Of a stretch of DNA of 64,000 nucleotides, positions 33,799 through 44,561 are shown in pieces. The DNA comes from Arthrobacter sp. ERGS1:01 (GTDB taxonomy: Bacteria; Actinomycetota; Actinomycetes; Actinomycetales; Micrococcaceae). Location: positions 1,426,001 through 1,490,000 of the forward strand of contig NZ_CP012479.1 in the NCBI RefSeq assembly GCF_001281315.1, in the 5' to 3' direction. Positions within the stretch are counted from its first letter, which is position 1. Each line of letters starts with the position of its first letter. The notes under the pieces are model-generated. The model did no database searches, was not told where the DNA came from, and saw only the letters and a list, made by a program, of their open reading frames with translations. Both the position numbers and the translations under genes were made by a program.

Positions 33799-35055
33799 AT
33801 GGGCACGAGTGAGGCAAGAGGCGCCGTCGAGGCGGTCTGGCGGATGGAGTCCGCCCGCGTCGTCGGCGCCCTGGCCCGCTACACGGGCGACTTCGCTCTG
33901 GCCGAGGATCTCGCCCAGGAGGCCGTTGCCGAGGCACTCGTCTCCTGGGCTGTCAACGGCGTGCCCGCCGAGCCGGTGGGCTGGCTGCTGACGGTGGGCC
34001 GCCGCCGGGCCATCGACGCGTTCAGGCGCAGGTCGGCACGCGAGGAACGTTACGCGGTGCTGGCCCGCACACTTGACGAGCAGGTGCCGGGAGCCGACGC
34101 CCTGTTCAATCCCGACGCGGTCGACGACGACGTGCTGGCCCTGATGTTCATCTCCTGCCACCCCGTGTTGTCGAAGGAAGCCCGGATCGCCCTGACATTG
34201 CGCGTGGTGGGCGGCCTGGGCAGCGCCGAGATCGCCAAGGCGTTCCTGGTGCCGGCACCCACCATCCAGGCCCGCATTACCCGGGCCAAAAAGACCCTGG
34301 CCGCGGCCCACATCCCGTTTGGCCTGCCCGAGGCGCCCGAACTGGCGGCCCGGCTGGGGTCGGTGCTCCACGTGGTCTACTTGATCTTTTCCGAGGGGTC
34401 CTATGCCTCCGGCGGGGACGACTGGATCCGGAAGGACCTGGCGTTCGAGGCCCTCCGCCTGGCGCGCGTGCTGGTGCGCCTCGCGCCCGAGCCGGAGGTT
34501 TTCGGCCTCCTCGCCCTCATGGAGCTCACGGCAGCCAGGTTCCCCGCACGCCTCGACTCCGGGAACCGGCCGGTGCTTTTGGAGGACCAGGACCGGCGGC
34601 TCTGGGACCAATCGGCGATCCGCCGGGGGCGCGCCGCCCTGGCCCGTGACGTCGCCGCCGGGCGGGGCCTTGGTTACTACGGGCTTCAGGCGTCAATCGC
34701 CGAGTGCCACGCCGTGGCCCGGAGGGCGGAGGCCACCGACTGGCCAAGGATCGTCATCCTCTACGAAGCACTGGGCCGTTTGACGCCGTCGGCTGTCATT
34801 GAAATCAACCGGGCGGTGGCGGTGGCCATGGCGTCGGGCCCGGCCGCGGGTTTGGAGCTGGTGGACGCGATCGCCGCGCGGGGAGAATTGGCCGGTTCGC
34901 ACCTGCTTCCTTCGATCCGCGGCGAGTTGTTGAGCCGTTTGGGCCGCCGAATGGAAGCCCGGGCCGCGCTCCTGCAGGCGATTGGCCTGTGCGGCAATGC
35001 CGCCGAACGTGCCGCGCTGGAACGTAAGGCCGACGACATCGGCGGGGATCCGTAA
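33799..35055 (+). CDS. ECF42-type RNA polymerase sigma factor with C-terminal TPR-like extension
   Basis: The product is 418 residues, more than twice a minimal ECF. Sigma region 2 lies in the first 75 residues (GDFALAEDLAQEAVAEAL, VGWLLTVGRRRAIDAFRR) and region 4 at about 115-170 (LTLRVVGGLGSAEIAKAFLV, IQARITRAKKTL). The remaining 240 residues are helical repeats (GYYGLQASIAECHAVARRAE, WPRIVILYEALGRLTPSAVI), the TPR-like domain required for ECF42 activity. No anti-sigma factor is adjacent; the YCII gene is its partner and probable target. Confidence 0.88.
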   Translation: MGTSEARGAVEAVWRMESARVVGALARYTGDFALAEDLAQEAVAEALVSWAVNGVPAEPVGWLLTVGRRRAIDAFRRRSAREERYAVLARTLDEQVPGADALFNPDAVDDDVLALMFISCHPVLSKEARIALTLRVVGGLGSAEIAKAFLVPAPTIQARITRAKKTLAAAHIPFGLPEAPELAARLGSVLHVVYLIFSEGSYASGGDDWIRKDLAFEALRLARVLVRLAPEPEVFGLLALMELTAARFPARLDSGNRPVLLEDQDRRLWDQSAIRRGRAALARDVAAGRGLGYYGLQASIAECHAVARRAEATDWPRIVILYEALGRLTPSAVIEINRAVAVAMASGPAAGLELVDAIAARGELAGSHLLPSIRGELLSRLGRRMEARAALLQAIGLCGNAAERAALERKADDIGGDP

Positions 35056-35068
35056 AACCCCTGAAGAT

Positions 35069-35112
35069 GGGGCAGATGCCCCATGTTTCCCCACCCCCTG
35101 CGGACCTATGAT
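35069..35112 (+). promoter_or_regulatory. Promoter with a GGGGC/GCCCC dyad
   Basis: GGGGCAGATGCCCC (35069-35082) is a perfect 5-bp dyad. Exactly 24 nt separate it from the -10 box TATGAT (35107-35112), which is 6 nt from ATG 35119, so the mRNA may be leaderless. The same layout occurs at 38107. Confidence 0.5.
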
Positions 35113-35118
35113 CGGTGC

Positions 35119-35795
35119 ATGACGCCGAGGAGGCCGAGATGCACACACCAGCCACAGCGATTTGCCGAACACGTCCCGGACCATGCAGGGTTTCGCGAAG
35201 AGCCACCGGAAGGCCCGGTGGAACGGTTTTCCGGGTACGGCGTGCTGGGCGTGCCGTTCAGCTCCGGCCACTACCTGGCGTTCCGGCATTTTCCCGCAAG
35301 CTCCATCGGCCCGGGGTATAGGGCCCTCTGGCTGCGCCGGCCCAACGGTGAATGGACCGTCTACGCGGATGCGCCGCCGGAGTTGAGCTGCGCACGATAC
35401 TTCGGTGAGGCTCTGGCGCAGGCCATGACGGCTGATGTCACCATCACGTGGGACGGGCCTGCCGCCGCCACGATCGAGGTGCCCGGAATCGTGCAGTGGC
35501 GGCTCGGGCTGGCGGCGACCCCTGCGACAAGGATGATGGGCGCCCTGGCCCGCCATCTGGCCCCCGGAATGTGGCGCGAAGACCGGGTCCTGCGTTCGAT
35601 GGGTGCCCTGGCCGGACCGTTCCTGCGGATCGGCAAGGCGAGCTTCTCCGGGGCCGTCCCCAACGGCCAAAGCTTCCAGGCACAACCGCTGCGCGTGTGG
35701 CTGGTCCGTACGGCGACCGCGACGGTCGACGGCGCCGATGCCGGCACGCCCGCACCGGCCGGCCGGGCTCGGATGGAAAGGACTACTGGCCATGA
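35119..35795 (+). CDS. Uncharacterised protein, probably frameshifted near its C-terminus
   Basis: I do not recognise the family. The frame from 35119 gives a soluble protein (GVPFSSGHYLAFRHFPASSI, RALWLRRPNGEWTVYADAP, FLRIGKASFSGAVPNGQSF) but then runs through the next gene to 35925. Adding one G at GGG 35765-35767 shifts it into a frame ending DGKDYWP at a TGA (35793-35795) that overlaps the ATG of the next gene, a normal coupling. The true end is therefore taken as 35795 (about 225 residues). The start is uncertain: ATG 35139 has a better RBS (GAGGAGG) but lies in another frame. Confidence 0.55.
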
Positions 35796-36400
35796 GCATC
35801 ATCGAAACCACGCCCGAGCCTGCGGCGAGCGGGAGGACCGCCGAAATCTATGCGGCGGACAGGAGGGCCTTGGGCTATGTGCCCAGCCACACGCGGGCGC
35901 TGGCCATGAACCCGGAGGCGTTTGACGCCTGGAAGGCCCTCCAACAAACCATCGCCGATTCCCTGGGGCCGCGTGCCTTTGAGCTGGTCACGCTGGCCGC
36001 GGCCCAGGGCATTGGCTCGGCACACTGCCGGCTCGCGCACGGCAAGAAGTCCTTGCGGATCATGACGGAGGCCGAGCTCGTGCCCGTAGCCCGGAACTAC
36101 CACGACGCCGGACTGCCCGCCGCGGAGGTTGCCATGATGGAGTTCACCGAAAAGCTCAGCACGGACTCCTCGGCCATGACCGACGCCGACAGCCTGCGCC
36201 TGCGCCGTGCGGGATTCAGTGACAGGGAAATCGTGGACATCGCCTTGGCTGCGGCCGCCCGCAACTACCTGAGCCGGATCTTGCAGGCGCTGGCAATCGA
36301 CGTGGACGTTCCTCCGGGACTTGGTGAAACACTCCGCAACGCCCTGCTGGAACCCCTTGCCTCGAGGCAATCCGTTCCCTCCGCGGCCCCTCCCGGGTGA
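35792..36400 (+). CDS. AhpD/carboxymuconolactone decarboxylase-like protein
   Basis: The product is 202 residues; ATG 35792 overlaps the corrected stop of the upstream gene. An all-helical AhpD-like fold is suggested by GYVPSHTRALAMNPEAFDAW, ELVTLAAAQGIGSAHCRLAHG and DREIVDIALAAAARNYLSRI. The usual ExxCxxC(H) redox centre is reduced to a single Cys with His four residues on (CRLAH), so classical disulfide-type peroxidase chemistry is doubtful. It is probably co-transcribed with the preceding gene and ends 31 bp before the HD-GYP/LuxR gene. Confidence 0.72.
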   Translation: MSIIETTPEPAASGRTAEIYAADRRALGYVPSHTRALAMNPEAFDAWKALQQTIADSLGPRAFELVTLAAAQGIGSAHCRLAHGKKSLRIMTEAELVPVARNYHDAGLPAAEVAMMEFTEKLSTDSSAMTDADSLRLRRAGFSDREIVDIALAAAARNYLSRILQALAIDVDVPPGLGETLRNALLEPLASRQSVPSAAPPG

Positions 36401-36431
36401 GGCTGACGGGGCCGGTCCTATACTGGGAATT

Positions 36432-38056
36432 GTGGCGGAACCATCGGCGGGTTCGAGGCGTGCGGCCCGAAATGCAAGGGATGCCGGGGCTGCGGGGCCG
36501 GTTCCCCGGACCACTGCGGAGGCGCGCCGGCCCGAGATCCTTGCGGCACTCTCGCTGGCCATCGACCTTGGCCTCGGGCAGCCGATGGAACACATGCTGC
36601 GGGCCACGCTGTTGGGGCAACGCATTGCCGCAGCGGCCGGCATCGGGCCCGCGGCCCGGGGGAGCATCTGCTATGCCAACCTGCTGGCGTGGATCGGCTG
36701 CCATGCGGACTCCTTTGAACTGGCCGGGCTTTCGGCGACGACATTGCCTTTCGCGCCGACTATTACACGGTCGATGCCCGGGGGCTGCCCATGCTCGGGC
36801 TCATGCTCCGGCACAACGGAAGCGGCCTGCCGCCCGTGCGGCGTGCCGGAAGCCGCGTACTGGTCGCCGCCACCGCAAGCAATTCCGTCCGGACCCTGAT
36901 CCGCTCCCACTGCACCTCCGCCGGACGGCTGGCCGAGAGGGTCGGGCTTGGCCCGGGCATGGCCGAAATCCTTGGCAACACCTTTGAACGTTGGGACGGA
37001 AAGGGCCTGCCGGCCGGCCGGGCCGGAGCCGAAATTCCGCCCGAAATGCGCATTGCCCAACTTGCCGACACGGTTGAAGTGTTCCTGCGCGACGGCGGGG
37101 TCGAGGCGGCCGTTGCCATGGTCGGCAGCCGTCGGGGAACCCAGTTTGATCCCGAATTGGCGGACATCTTTTGTGCCGGCGCGGATTCCCTCACGCGGGG
37201 CCTGTTCGACGCCGACCCCTGGCCGGCGGTGATGGCCGCGACTCCGGACAATGCTGTGTTCTCGGATGCCGAACTGGATTCAACCCTGCAGGCCATCGGC
37301 GACTTCGCCGACCTCAAGTCGCCCTGCACCGTCGGGCATTCAAGGGCCGTGGCGGCCCTTGCCGTCGATGCCGCGTGCGGCCTCGGCCTGGGGCCTGCGG
37401 AGATCAGTGCGCTCAGGCGTGCCGGATGGGTCCACGACCTGGGCCGGATGGGTGTTTCCAACGGCGTGTGGGACAAGGTGGCCCCGTTGTCCTATATGGA
37501 CAGGGAACGGATCCACCTGTACCCGTACCTGAGCGAGCGGATCCTCAGCCGCGTCCCGGGCCTGGGCCGCGTGGCCGAACTTGCCGTGGCCAACCGTGAA
37601 CGCCTGGACGGTTCGGGCTATCCGCGAGGCGTGGGCGGGCGGGACCTGGATCAGTGCCAGCGACTTCTGGCGGCCGGGGATGAGTACCAAAGCTATCTTG
37701 AACCGCGCCCTCACCGACCACCCATGCCGCCCCCGGAAGCCGCCGCACGACTGCTGCAGGACGCCGTGTCCGGCCGCCTGGATGCCGGGGCGGTCGACGC
37801 CGTCCTGGCCGGCACCGGCCGGGACGTTCGCCCACGAAACTCTTTGCCCGGCGGCTTGACGGCCCGTGAGCTGGAGGTGCTCCGGCTGTGGTGCCGGGGA
37901 ACCAGCCACCGTGACATTGGAGCCGCCTTGTTCATCTCACCGAAGACCGTACGGAACCACATTGAGCACATCTACCTGAAACTGGGGGTTGGCAACCGGG
38001 TGGGTGCCACTCTTTTTTCGCTTGACCATGACCTGTGGAGCCAGGGGAACGGATAG
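36432..38056 (+). pseudogene. HD-GYP-like phosphohydrolase domain fused to a LuxR HTH, interrupted by one frameshift
   Basis: The start is GTG 36432, 7 nt after TATACT (36419-36424), hence probably leaderless. Frame 1 encodes PEILAALSLAIDLGLGQPME through GCHADSFELAG; frame 2 resumes at FGDDIAFRADYYTVDARGL and runs to 38056. One extra base at GGGCTTT (36726-36732) restores about 541 residues. Two degenerate HD modules follow (FERWDGKGLPAG; WVHDLGRMGVSNGVWDK with NRERLDGSGYPRGV), then a C-terminal GerE/LuxR HTH (LTARELEVLRLWCRG, SPKTVRNHIEHIYLKLG). A transcription factor with a nucleotide-sensing HD domain is likely. It may act at the GGGG/CCCC dyads flanking this gene group. Confidence 0.8.
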
Positions 38057-38106
38057 TACGGGCGGTTCCGTCCAGGGTTGGCCGGGGCAGCCCCTACGCC
38101 AAAACC

Positions 38107-38149
38107 GGGGGTTTCCCCCATAGTGCCGGCCGCGGCCGGGCCGTAGCGT
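38107..38149 (+). promoter_or_regulatory. Promoter of the DedA gene with a GGGGG/CCCCC dyad
   Basis: GGGGGTTTCCCCC spans 38107-38119. The -10-like TAGCGT (38144-38149) follows after 24 nt, the same spacing as at 35069, and ATG 38157 comes 7 nt later. This suggests shared activation and a leaderless transcript. Confidence 0.5.
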
Positions 38150-38156
38150 GGAAGCC

Positions 38157-38843
38157 ATGACAGATATAGTGCTGGCGGCGGCCGGACAGCCCTGGGTTTA
38201 CGCGGCAGTGCTGCTTGGCTGCCTCCTTGACGGATTCTTCCCGCCCGTTCCCAGCGAATCCGTGGTGGTGGGACTGGCGGCACTTATCGTGACCGGCGGC
38301 GGTCCCAATCCCTGGCTGCTCCTGCTGGCAGCCGCACTGGGCGCCTTCGTGGGGGACAACCTCGCCTACCTGATCGGCCGGAAACTGGGGACCCGGCGGT
38401 TTCGCTGGATGAGGGGCGCATTCATGCAACGGTCCCTGAACCGGGCCGACTCCGCACTCAAGCGCCGCGCCGTCTCCCTGATCCTGGTGGCACGGTTCGT
38501 GCCCGTCGGCAGGGTTGCGGTGAACCTCGCCGCCGGTGCCACCGCCTACCCGTGGAGGCGTTTTGCCCCGATATCCGCGGTGTCCGCCTGCCTGTGGGCC
38601 GGCTACACGGTGGGACTTGGCGCGCTGGCCGGCAGCTGGTTCGGGGCCAACCAGCTGGCCGCCGTGGTTGCGGCGATCGTCCTTGCCGCGGTCCTTGGGC
38701 TCGTTGCCGAGAAAGTCTCCGGGATGCTGCGCGCCAGGTCAATCCGGGCAGCTGCAGTCAGGCCCGGGCAGCACAATGCCCCCGGGGAGGACGCCGGCGT
38801 TGAAGTCAACGCCAAGAGTCTCCCCGAGGGCATTCGGGTGTAG
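38157..38843 (+). CDS. DedA-family (VTT domain) membrane protein
   Basis: The product is 228 residues; ATG 38157 is chosen, with GTG 38148 in frame as an alternative. It has five or six hydrophobic segments. The family core is clear: FFPPVPSESVVVGLAAL, GAFVGDNLAYLIGRKLGT and VARFVPVGRVAVNLAAG, the last with the conserved R-F-P-x-x-R-like pattern. DedA proteins act as phospholipid scramblases or flippases and affect membrane potential. The C-terminal tail after about residue 195 is polar and poorly conserved. Confidence 0.85.
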   Translation: MTDIVLAAAGQPWVYAAVLLGCLLDGFFPPVPSESVVVGLAALIVTGGGPNPWLLLLAAALGAFVGDNLAYLIGRKLGTRRFRWMRGAFMQRSLNRADSALKRRAVSLILVARFVPVGRVAVNLAAGATAYPWRRFAPISAVSACLWAGYTVGLGALAGSWFGANQLAAVVAAIVLAAVLGLVAEKVSGMLRARSIRAAAVRPGQHNAPGEDAGVEVNAKSLPEGIRV

Positions 38844-38862
38844 TGCCAATCGGGTGCAGTGC

Positions 38863-40170
38863 CTACAGGCCCAGGTCTCCCTCAAACGCGGCGGCTTCTA
38901 GCCGCTTCGTGAGGGTCTGCAGGAACCTGCCGGCGTCCGCGCCGTCCACCAGGCGGTGGTCGTACGTCAGGCACAGGTACATCATGTGGCGGATGGCCAG
39001 CTGGTCATCGCCGTCGGGACCCGTGATCACCACGGGACGCTTGACGATGGCACCCACGCCCAGGATTCCCACCTGCGGCTGGTTGATGATGGGCGTGTCG
39101 AACAACGCACCCACCGAACCAATGTTGGTGATGGAGAACGTGCCGCCGCTGAGCTCGTCGCTGCCGATGGTTCCCTTGCGGGTGCGGTTCGCCACGTCGG
39201 CGATTCCGCCGCCCAGGCCGGCCAGGTTCAGGGTCCCGGCGTCACGAATCACCGGGACCAGCAGGCCCTTCGGCGCGTCCACCGCAAAGGCGAGGTGTTC
39301 GGCGTCGTGGTAGGTGATGGTGCCGGCGGCCTCATCGAACTCAGCGTTCAGCATCGGGTGGGCCTTCAACGCCTCCGCCACGGCGAGTGCGACAAACGGC
39401 AGGTACGTCAGCTTCACGCCGTGCGCCGCGGCAAAGGACGCCTTGGCCCGTTCGCGCAGGCGCACGATCCCCGTCACGTCCACCTCATGCACCTGCGTGA
39501 GCTGCGTGGAGGACTCCAGGGATTCGCGCATGCGCTTGGCAATGATCGCACGGATCCGCGGCGCCTTCACCACGGTGCCGCGCAGCGACGACGGAACGAC
39601 GCCGGCAGCTGCCTTCGGTGCCGCCGCGGCCGCGGCTGCCGGTGGTGCGGCCACGGGTGCGGCCGCAGCGGCGGCTGCCGCCAGCACGTCCTGCTTGCGC
39701 AGGCGGCCGCCGACGCCGGTCCCCGTCACGGTGGACAGGTCCACCCGGTGGTCCCGGGCCAGGTTGCGGACCACGGGGGTCAGGTAACCGGACTGCGAGA
39801 GCGGGGTTTCGGCACGCGGTGCAACCACCGGCGGGGCCGGGGTTTCGACAGCCTCGGTCTCGACAGGCTCGACCACCGGGGCCGGAGCCTCGACGACAGG
39901 GGCCTCGACAGGCTCGACCACCGGAGCTGCGTCTTCGGAGCCGATGACGGCCAGGACGGAACCGATTTCGGCGGTCTTGTCCTCGGTCACCAGGATGCTT
40001 TGCAGGATCCCGGCGAACGGTGACGGAATTTCGGTGTCGACCTTGTCGGTGGAGACCTCCACCAGCGGCTCATCGATGGACACGGAGTCGCCCACGGCCT
40101 TCAACCAGCGGGTGACGGTGCCCTCGGTGACGCTTTCCCCCAAGGCCGGGAGCAGGACGGACTCAAGCAT
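38863..40170 (-). CDS. 2-oxo acid dehydrogenase E2 (dihydrolipoamide acyltransferase)
   Basis: The product is 435 residues. ATG 40170 lies inside the end of the allantoinase gene (8-bp overlap). Lipoyl domain at residues 1-76 with the lipoyl Lys in [15 protein letters not shown]; a Pro/Val/Glu-rich linker; E3-binding domain about 150-185 ([20 protein letters not shown]); Ala-rich linker; catalytic domain about 215-435 ending in [17 protein letters not shown] with the active-site His and Asp. It is a succinyl-, acetyl- or branched-chain E2. No E1 or E3 gene is in the window, and it is the last gene of the glyoxylate/allantoin operon, an unexpected place. Confidence 0.85.
   Translation of the reverse strand: MLESVLLPALGESVTEGTVTRWLKAVGDSVSIDEPLVEVSTDKVDTEIPSPFAGILQSILVTEDKTAEIGSVLAVIGSEDAAPVVEPVEAPVVEAPAPVVEPVETEAVETPAPPVVAPRAETPLSQSGYLTPVVRNLARDHRVDLSTVTGTGVGGRLRKQDVLAAAAAAAAPVAAPPAAAAAAAPKAAAGVVPSSLRGTVVKAPRIRAIIAKRMRESLESSTQLTQVHEVDVTGIVRLRERAKASFAAAHGVKLTYLPFVALAVAEALKAHPMLNAEFDEAAGTITYHDAEHLAFAVDAPKGLLVPVIRDAGTLNLAGLGGGIADVANRTRKGTIGSDELSGGTFSITNIGSVGALFDTPIINQPQVGILGVGAIVKRPVVITGPDGDDQLAIRHMMYLCLTYDHRLVDGADAGRFLQTLTKRLEAAAFEGDLGL
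39841..39926 (-). repeat. In-frame direct repeats in the E2 linker (REP-like PVVEPVE unit)
   Basis: CTCGACAGGCTCGACCACCGG occurs at about 39860 and again 44 bp later, with a degenerate third copy (TTTCGACAGCCTCGG) at 39843. It resembles the dispersed element seen in many Micrococcales, here translated as repeated VVEPVE units between the lipoyl and E3-binding domains. Confidence 0.65.
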
Positions 40171-41554
40171 GCGCCGCCCGTTCCACTGTGATCTCGCCAC
40201 GACGCAGCAGCTTGCCCGTGGGCGTGATGCCGTCGATTTCCTGTCCGCGCAGGAAGGTGCGCCGGACGACGCCGGAGAGCGCGCGGCCGTCGTAGGGGGT
40301 GATCGGGTTCTTGTGCTTGAGCTTCTTGACGTCCACCACGAAGGCGTCGTCTGCGGCGAACACGGCGAAGTCGGCGTCGTAGCCGGGAGCCAGCTTGCCC
40401 TTGCGGTGCAGTCCCACCAGGTTGGCCGGGCCGGTGGACATCCACTGGATGACCTGTTCCAGCGGGATGTTGCGGTGGCGGGCCTCGGTCCAGATCAGCG
40501 AGAGGCCCAGCTGCAGGGAGGACACGCCGCCCCAGGCCACTGCGAAGTCGCCGTTTTCGAGGTCCTTCAGGTCCAGCGTGCTGGGGGAGTGGTCGGTGAC
40601 GATGCAGTCGATCGTGCCGTCCAGCAGGCCCTGCCAGAGCAGTTCGCGGTTGGAGGCCTCACGGATGGGCGGGCAGCACTTGTAGGAGGTGCCGCCGTTG
40701 GGGATTTCCTCCGCCATGAGCGTGAGGTAGTGCGGGCACGTTTCCACGGTCAGCTTCACGCCGTCGCGGCGGGCGCTGGCGATCATGGGCAGGGCATCCG
40801 AGGAGCTCAGGTGCAGGATGTGGGCGCGGACCCCGGTCCAGCGTGCACGCTCAATGACCTCGGCAATGGCCAGGTTCTCGGCGCCGCGGGGGCGGGAGGC
40901 CAGGAACTTGTCGTAGTGGTCGCCCTCGGCGGTGGGGGCCCGGTCGATGGCGCGGGAATCCTCGGCATGGACGATCATGAGCGAGTCGAAGGACTTCAGC
41001 TCCGCCATGTCGATTTCCATCTCATCGGCGTCCAGCGGCGGGAATTCATCCACGCCCGAGTGCAGCAGGAAGCACTTGAAGCCGAAAACGCCGTCGTCGT
41101 GCAGGGGGCGCAGGTCCGCCTTGTTGCCGGGGATCGCACCGCCCCAGAATCCGACGTCGACGAAGGCCTGGTCGCGTGCAACACTGCGCTTCAATTCCAG
41201 GGCGTCGACGTTGACGGTGGCCGGGATGCTGTTCAGCGGCATGTCGATGACGGTGGTCACGCCACCGGCGGCGGCGGCACGGGTTGCGGAGGCGAACCCT
41301 TCCCAGTCCGTGCGGCCCGGCTCGTTGATGTGCACGTGGCTGTCCACGAGGCCGGGGATGAGGGTTTCATCGTCGGCCAGTTCAATGACTTCGCGGCCGG
41401 AAAGGTTGTTGCCCAGCGGTTCCAGGGCGATGACGACGCCGTCCCGGATACCCACTTCGCGCGGGGCGATGCCCGCCGTGGTGAGGACCTTGGCGCCACG
41501 GATGACAAGGTCAAAGACGCCGTCCTGTGAATCGATTTCTGAGGTGTTAGACAT
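40163..41554 (-). CDS. allB: Allantoinase
   Basis: The product is 463 residues from ATG 41554 (AGGAGA upstream), overlapping the glycerate kinase stop by 8 bp. Amidohydrolase metal site: [16 protein letters not shown], the carboxylated Lys in [22 protein letters not shown] and the catalytic Asp in IVTDHSPS. The enzyme opens the hydantoin ring of allantoin to allantoate. Dihydropyrimidinase and dihydroorotase are excluded by the ring-loop sequences and the glyoxylate context. It is the fifth gene of the operon hyi-glxR-gcl-glxK-allB-E2. Confidence 0.9.
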   Translation of the reverse strand: MSNTSEIDSQDGVFDLVIRGAKVLTTAGIAPREVGIRDGVVIALEPLGNNLSGREVIELADDETLIPGLVDSHVHINEPGRTDWEGFASATRAAAAGGVTTVIDMPLNSIPATVNVDALELKRSVARDQAFVDVGFWGGAIPGNKADLRPLHDDGVFGFKCFLLHSGVDEFPPLDADEMEIDMAELKSFDSLMIVHAEDSRAIDRAPTAEGDHYDKFLASRPRGAENLAIAEVIERARWTGVRAHILHLSSSDALPMIASARRDGVKLTVETCPHYLTLMAEEIPNGGTSYKCCPPIREASNRELLWQGLLDGTIDCIVTDHSPSTLDLKDLENGDFAVAWGGVSSLQLGLSLIWTEARHRNIPLEQVIQWMSTGPANLVGLHRKGKLAPGYDADFAVFAADDAFVVDVKKLKHKNPITPYDGRALSGVVRRTFLRGQEIDGITPTGKLLRRGEITVERAAHA

Positions 41555-42704
41555 ACGAATTCTCCTGTTCGTGGCCGGTGCCGGCGAGCTCAGTGCCAAT
41601 GAGCGCCCCGATCTCCGTCAGCAGACTACCGGCGTTTTTCATGCAAAGACTAGTGTTTGGTTCAATATCGGTCAGGGCGTGCGTGTGGATGAAACCGGCG
41701 CCCTTGAGGGTCGCGGCGTCCAGCGTGGTGCGCCCGCACACGGCCGCCACGGGAACGCCCGCGGCGCGGGCTGCCGCCGCAACACCCATGGGTGCCTTGC
41801 CGAACAGGCTTTGTTCGTCCAGGCTGCCTTCGCCCGTGATGACCAGGTCCGCGCCGTGGAGGCGTTCGGCCAGCCCGGTCAGGCCAAGGATGACCTCGAT
41901 CCCGGAGCGGCGTTCGGCGTTCAACACGGCCAGTGCCGCGTAGCCGGTGCCGCCGGCAGCGCCGGCGCCCGGGGCGTCAATCGCGTCCACGGCGGCCATG
42001 CCCAGCGCGTTGGCCATGATCCGGAAGTACCGCTCCAGGGCGTTCTCCAGATGCGTGACGTGGGCCGGGGTGGCGCCCTTCTGCGGGCCAAAGATCGCGG
42101 CGGCGCCGTCGGGGCCCAGCAGGGGGTTGTCGACGTCGCTGGCCAGGGTGAAGGTGACCGCGCCCATGCGCCGGTCCAGGCCGCCAAGGTCGATGTTCGT
42201 CACGGTGGCGAGGGCGCCGCCGCCGGGCGGCAGGTGCCGCCCGGCAGCGTCCTTGAACGTTGCCCCGAGCGCGGCCAGCATGCCGGCCCCGCCGTCGGTG
42301 CTTGCGCTGCCACCCACGCCCAGGACGATCTCGGTACAGCCACGGTCCATGGCGGCACTGACCAGCTGGCCCGTGCCGTAGGTGCTCGCCGCCAAGGGGG
42401 AGAGTTCGCCCCCCGGAAGCACGGCGAGCCCCGAGGCGGTGGCCATCTCAATGACGGCCACGTTGTCGCGGACCGCAAAGTCCGCTTCGACCGGCTCCCC
42501 CGTGGGGCCTTGCACCGTGGCGCTGACCCGGGTGAATCCGGCGGCGACGACGGCGTCAATGGTTCCCTCGCCGCCGTCGGCCACGGGCATCAGTTCGATG
42601 TCCAGTCCGGCGTGCGTGGAGTGCAGGCCGTCCGCCAGGTATCGGGCAACTTCGGGAGCAGACAGCGAGCCCTTGAACTTGTCAGGGGCGAGGATGACTC
42701 GCAT
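41547..42704 (-). CDS. glxK: Glycerate kinase
   Basis: The product is 385 residues of the GckA/GlxK type I family. N-terminal VILAPDKFKGSLSAPEVARY and PVADGGEGTIDAVV are diagnostic, as are GVGGSASTDGGAGMLAALGA and ITGEGSLDEQSLFGKAP near the C-terminus. It phosphorylates the glycerate made by tartronate semialdehyde reductase, feeding glyoxylate carbon into glycolysis. It begins 10 bp after gcl and overlaps allB, so it is co-translated. Confidence 0.92.
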   Translation of the reverse strand: MRVILAPDKFKGSLSAPEVARYLADGLHSTHAGLDIELMPVADGGEGTIDAVVAAGFTRVSATVQGPTGEPVEADFAVRDNVAVIEMATASGLAVLPGGELSPLAASTYGTGQLVSAAMDRGCTEIVLGVGGSASTDGGAGMLAALGATFKDAAGRHLPPGGGALATVTNIDLGGLDRRMGAVTFTLASDVDNPLLGPDGAAAIFGPQKGATPAHVTHLENALERYFRIMANALGMAAVDAIDAPGAGAAGGTGYAALAVLNAERRSGIEVILGLTGLAERLHGADLVITGEGSLDEQSLFGKAPMGVAAAARAAGVPVAAVCGRTTLDAATLKGAGFIHTHALTDIEPNTSLCMKNAGSLLTEIGALIGTELAGTGHEQENSYV

Positions 42705-42713
42705 GCGTCTGGC

Positions 42714-44492
<1,779 letters not shown>

Positions 44493-44561
44493 TGTGTGCT
44501 CCTTGAAAGTTTTTGGTGGGTGGCCCTGACGGGCTCTGGCGGTAGCCGCCGGTGGGAGGGG

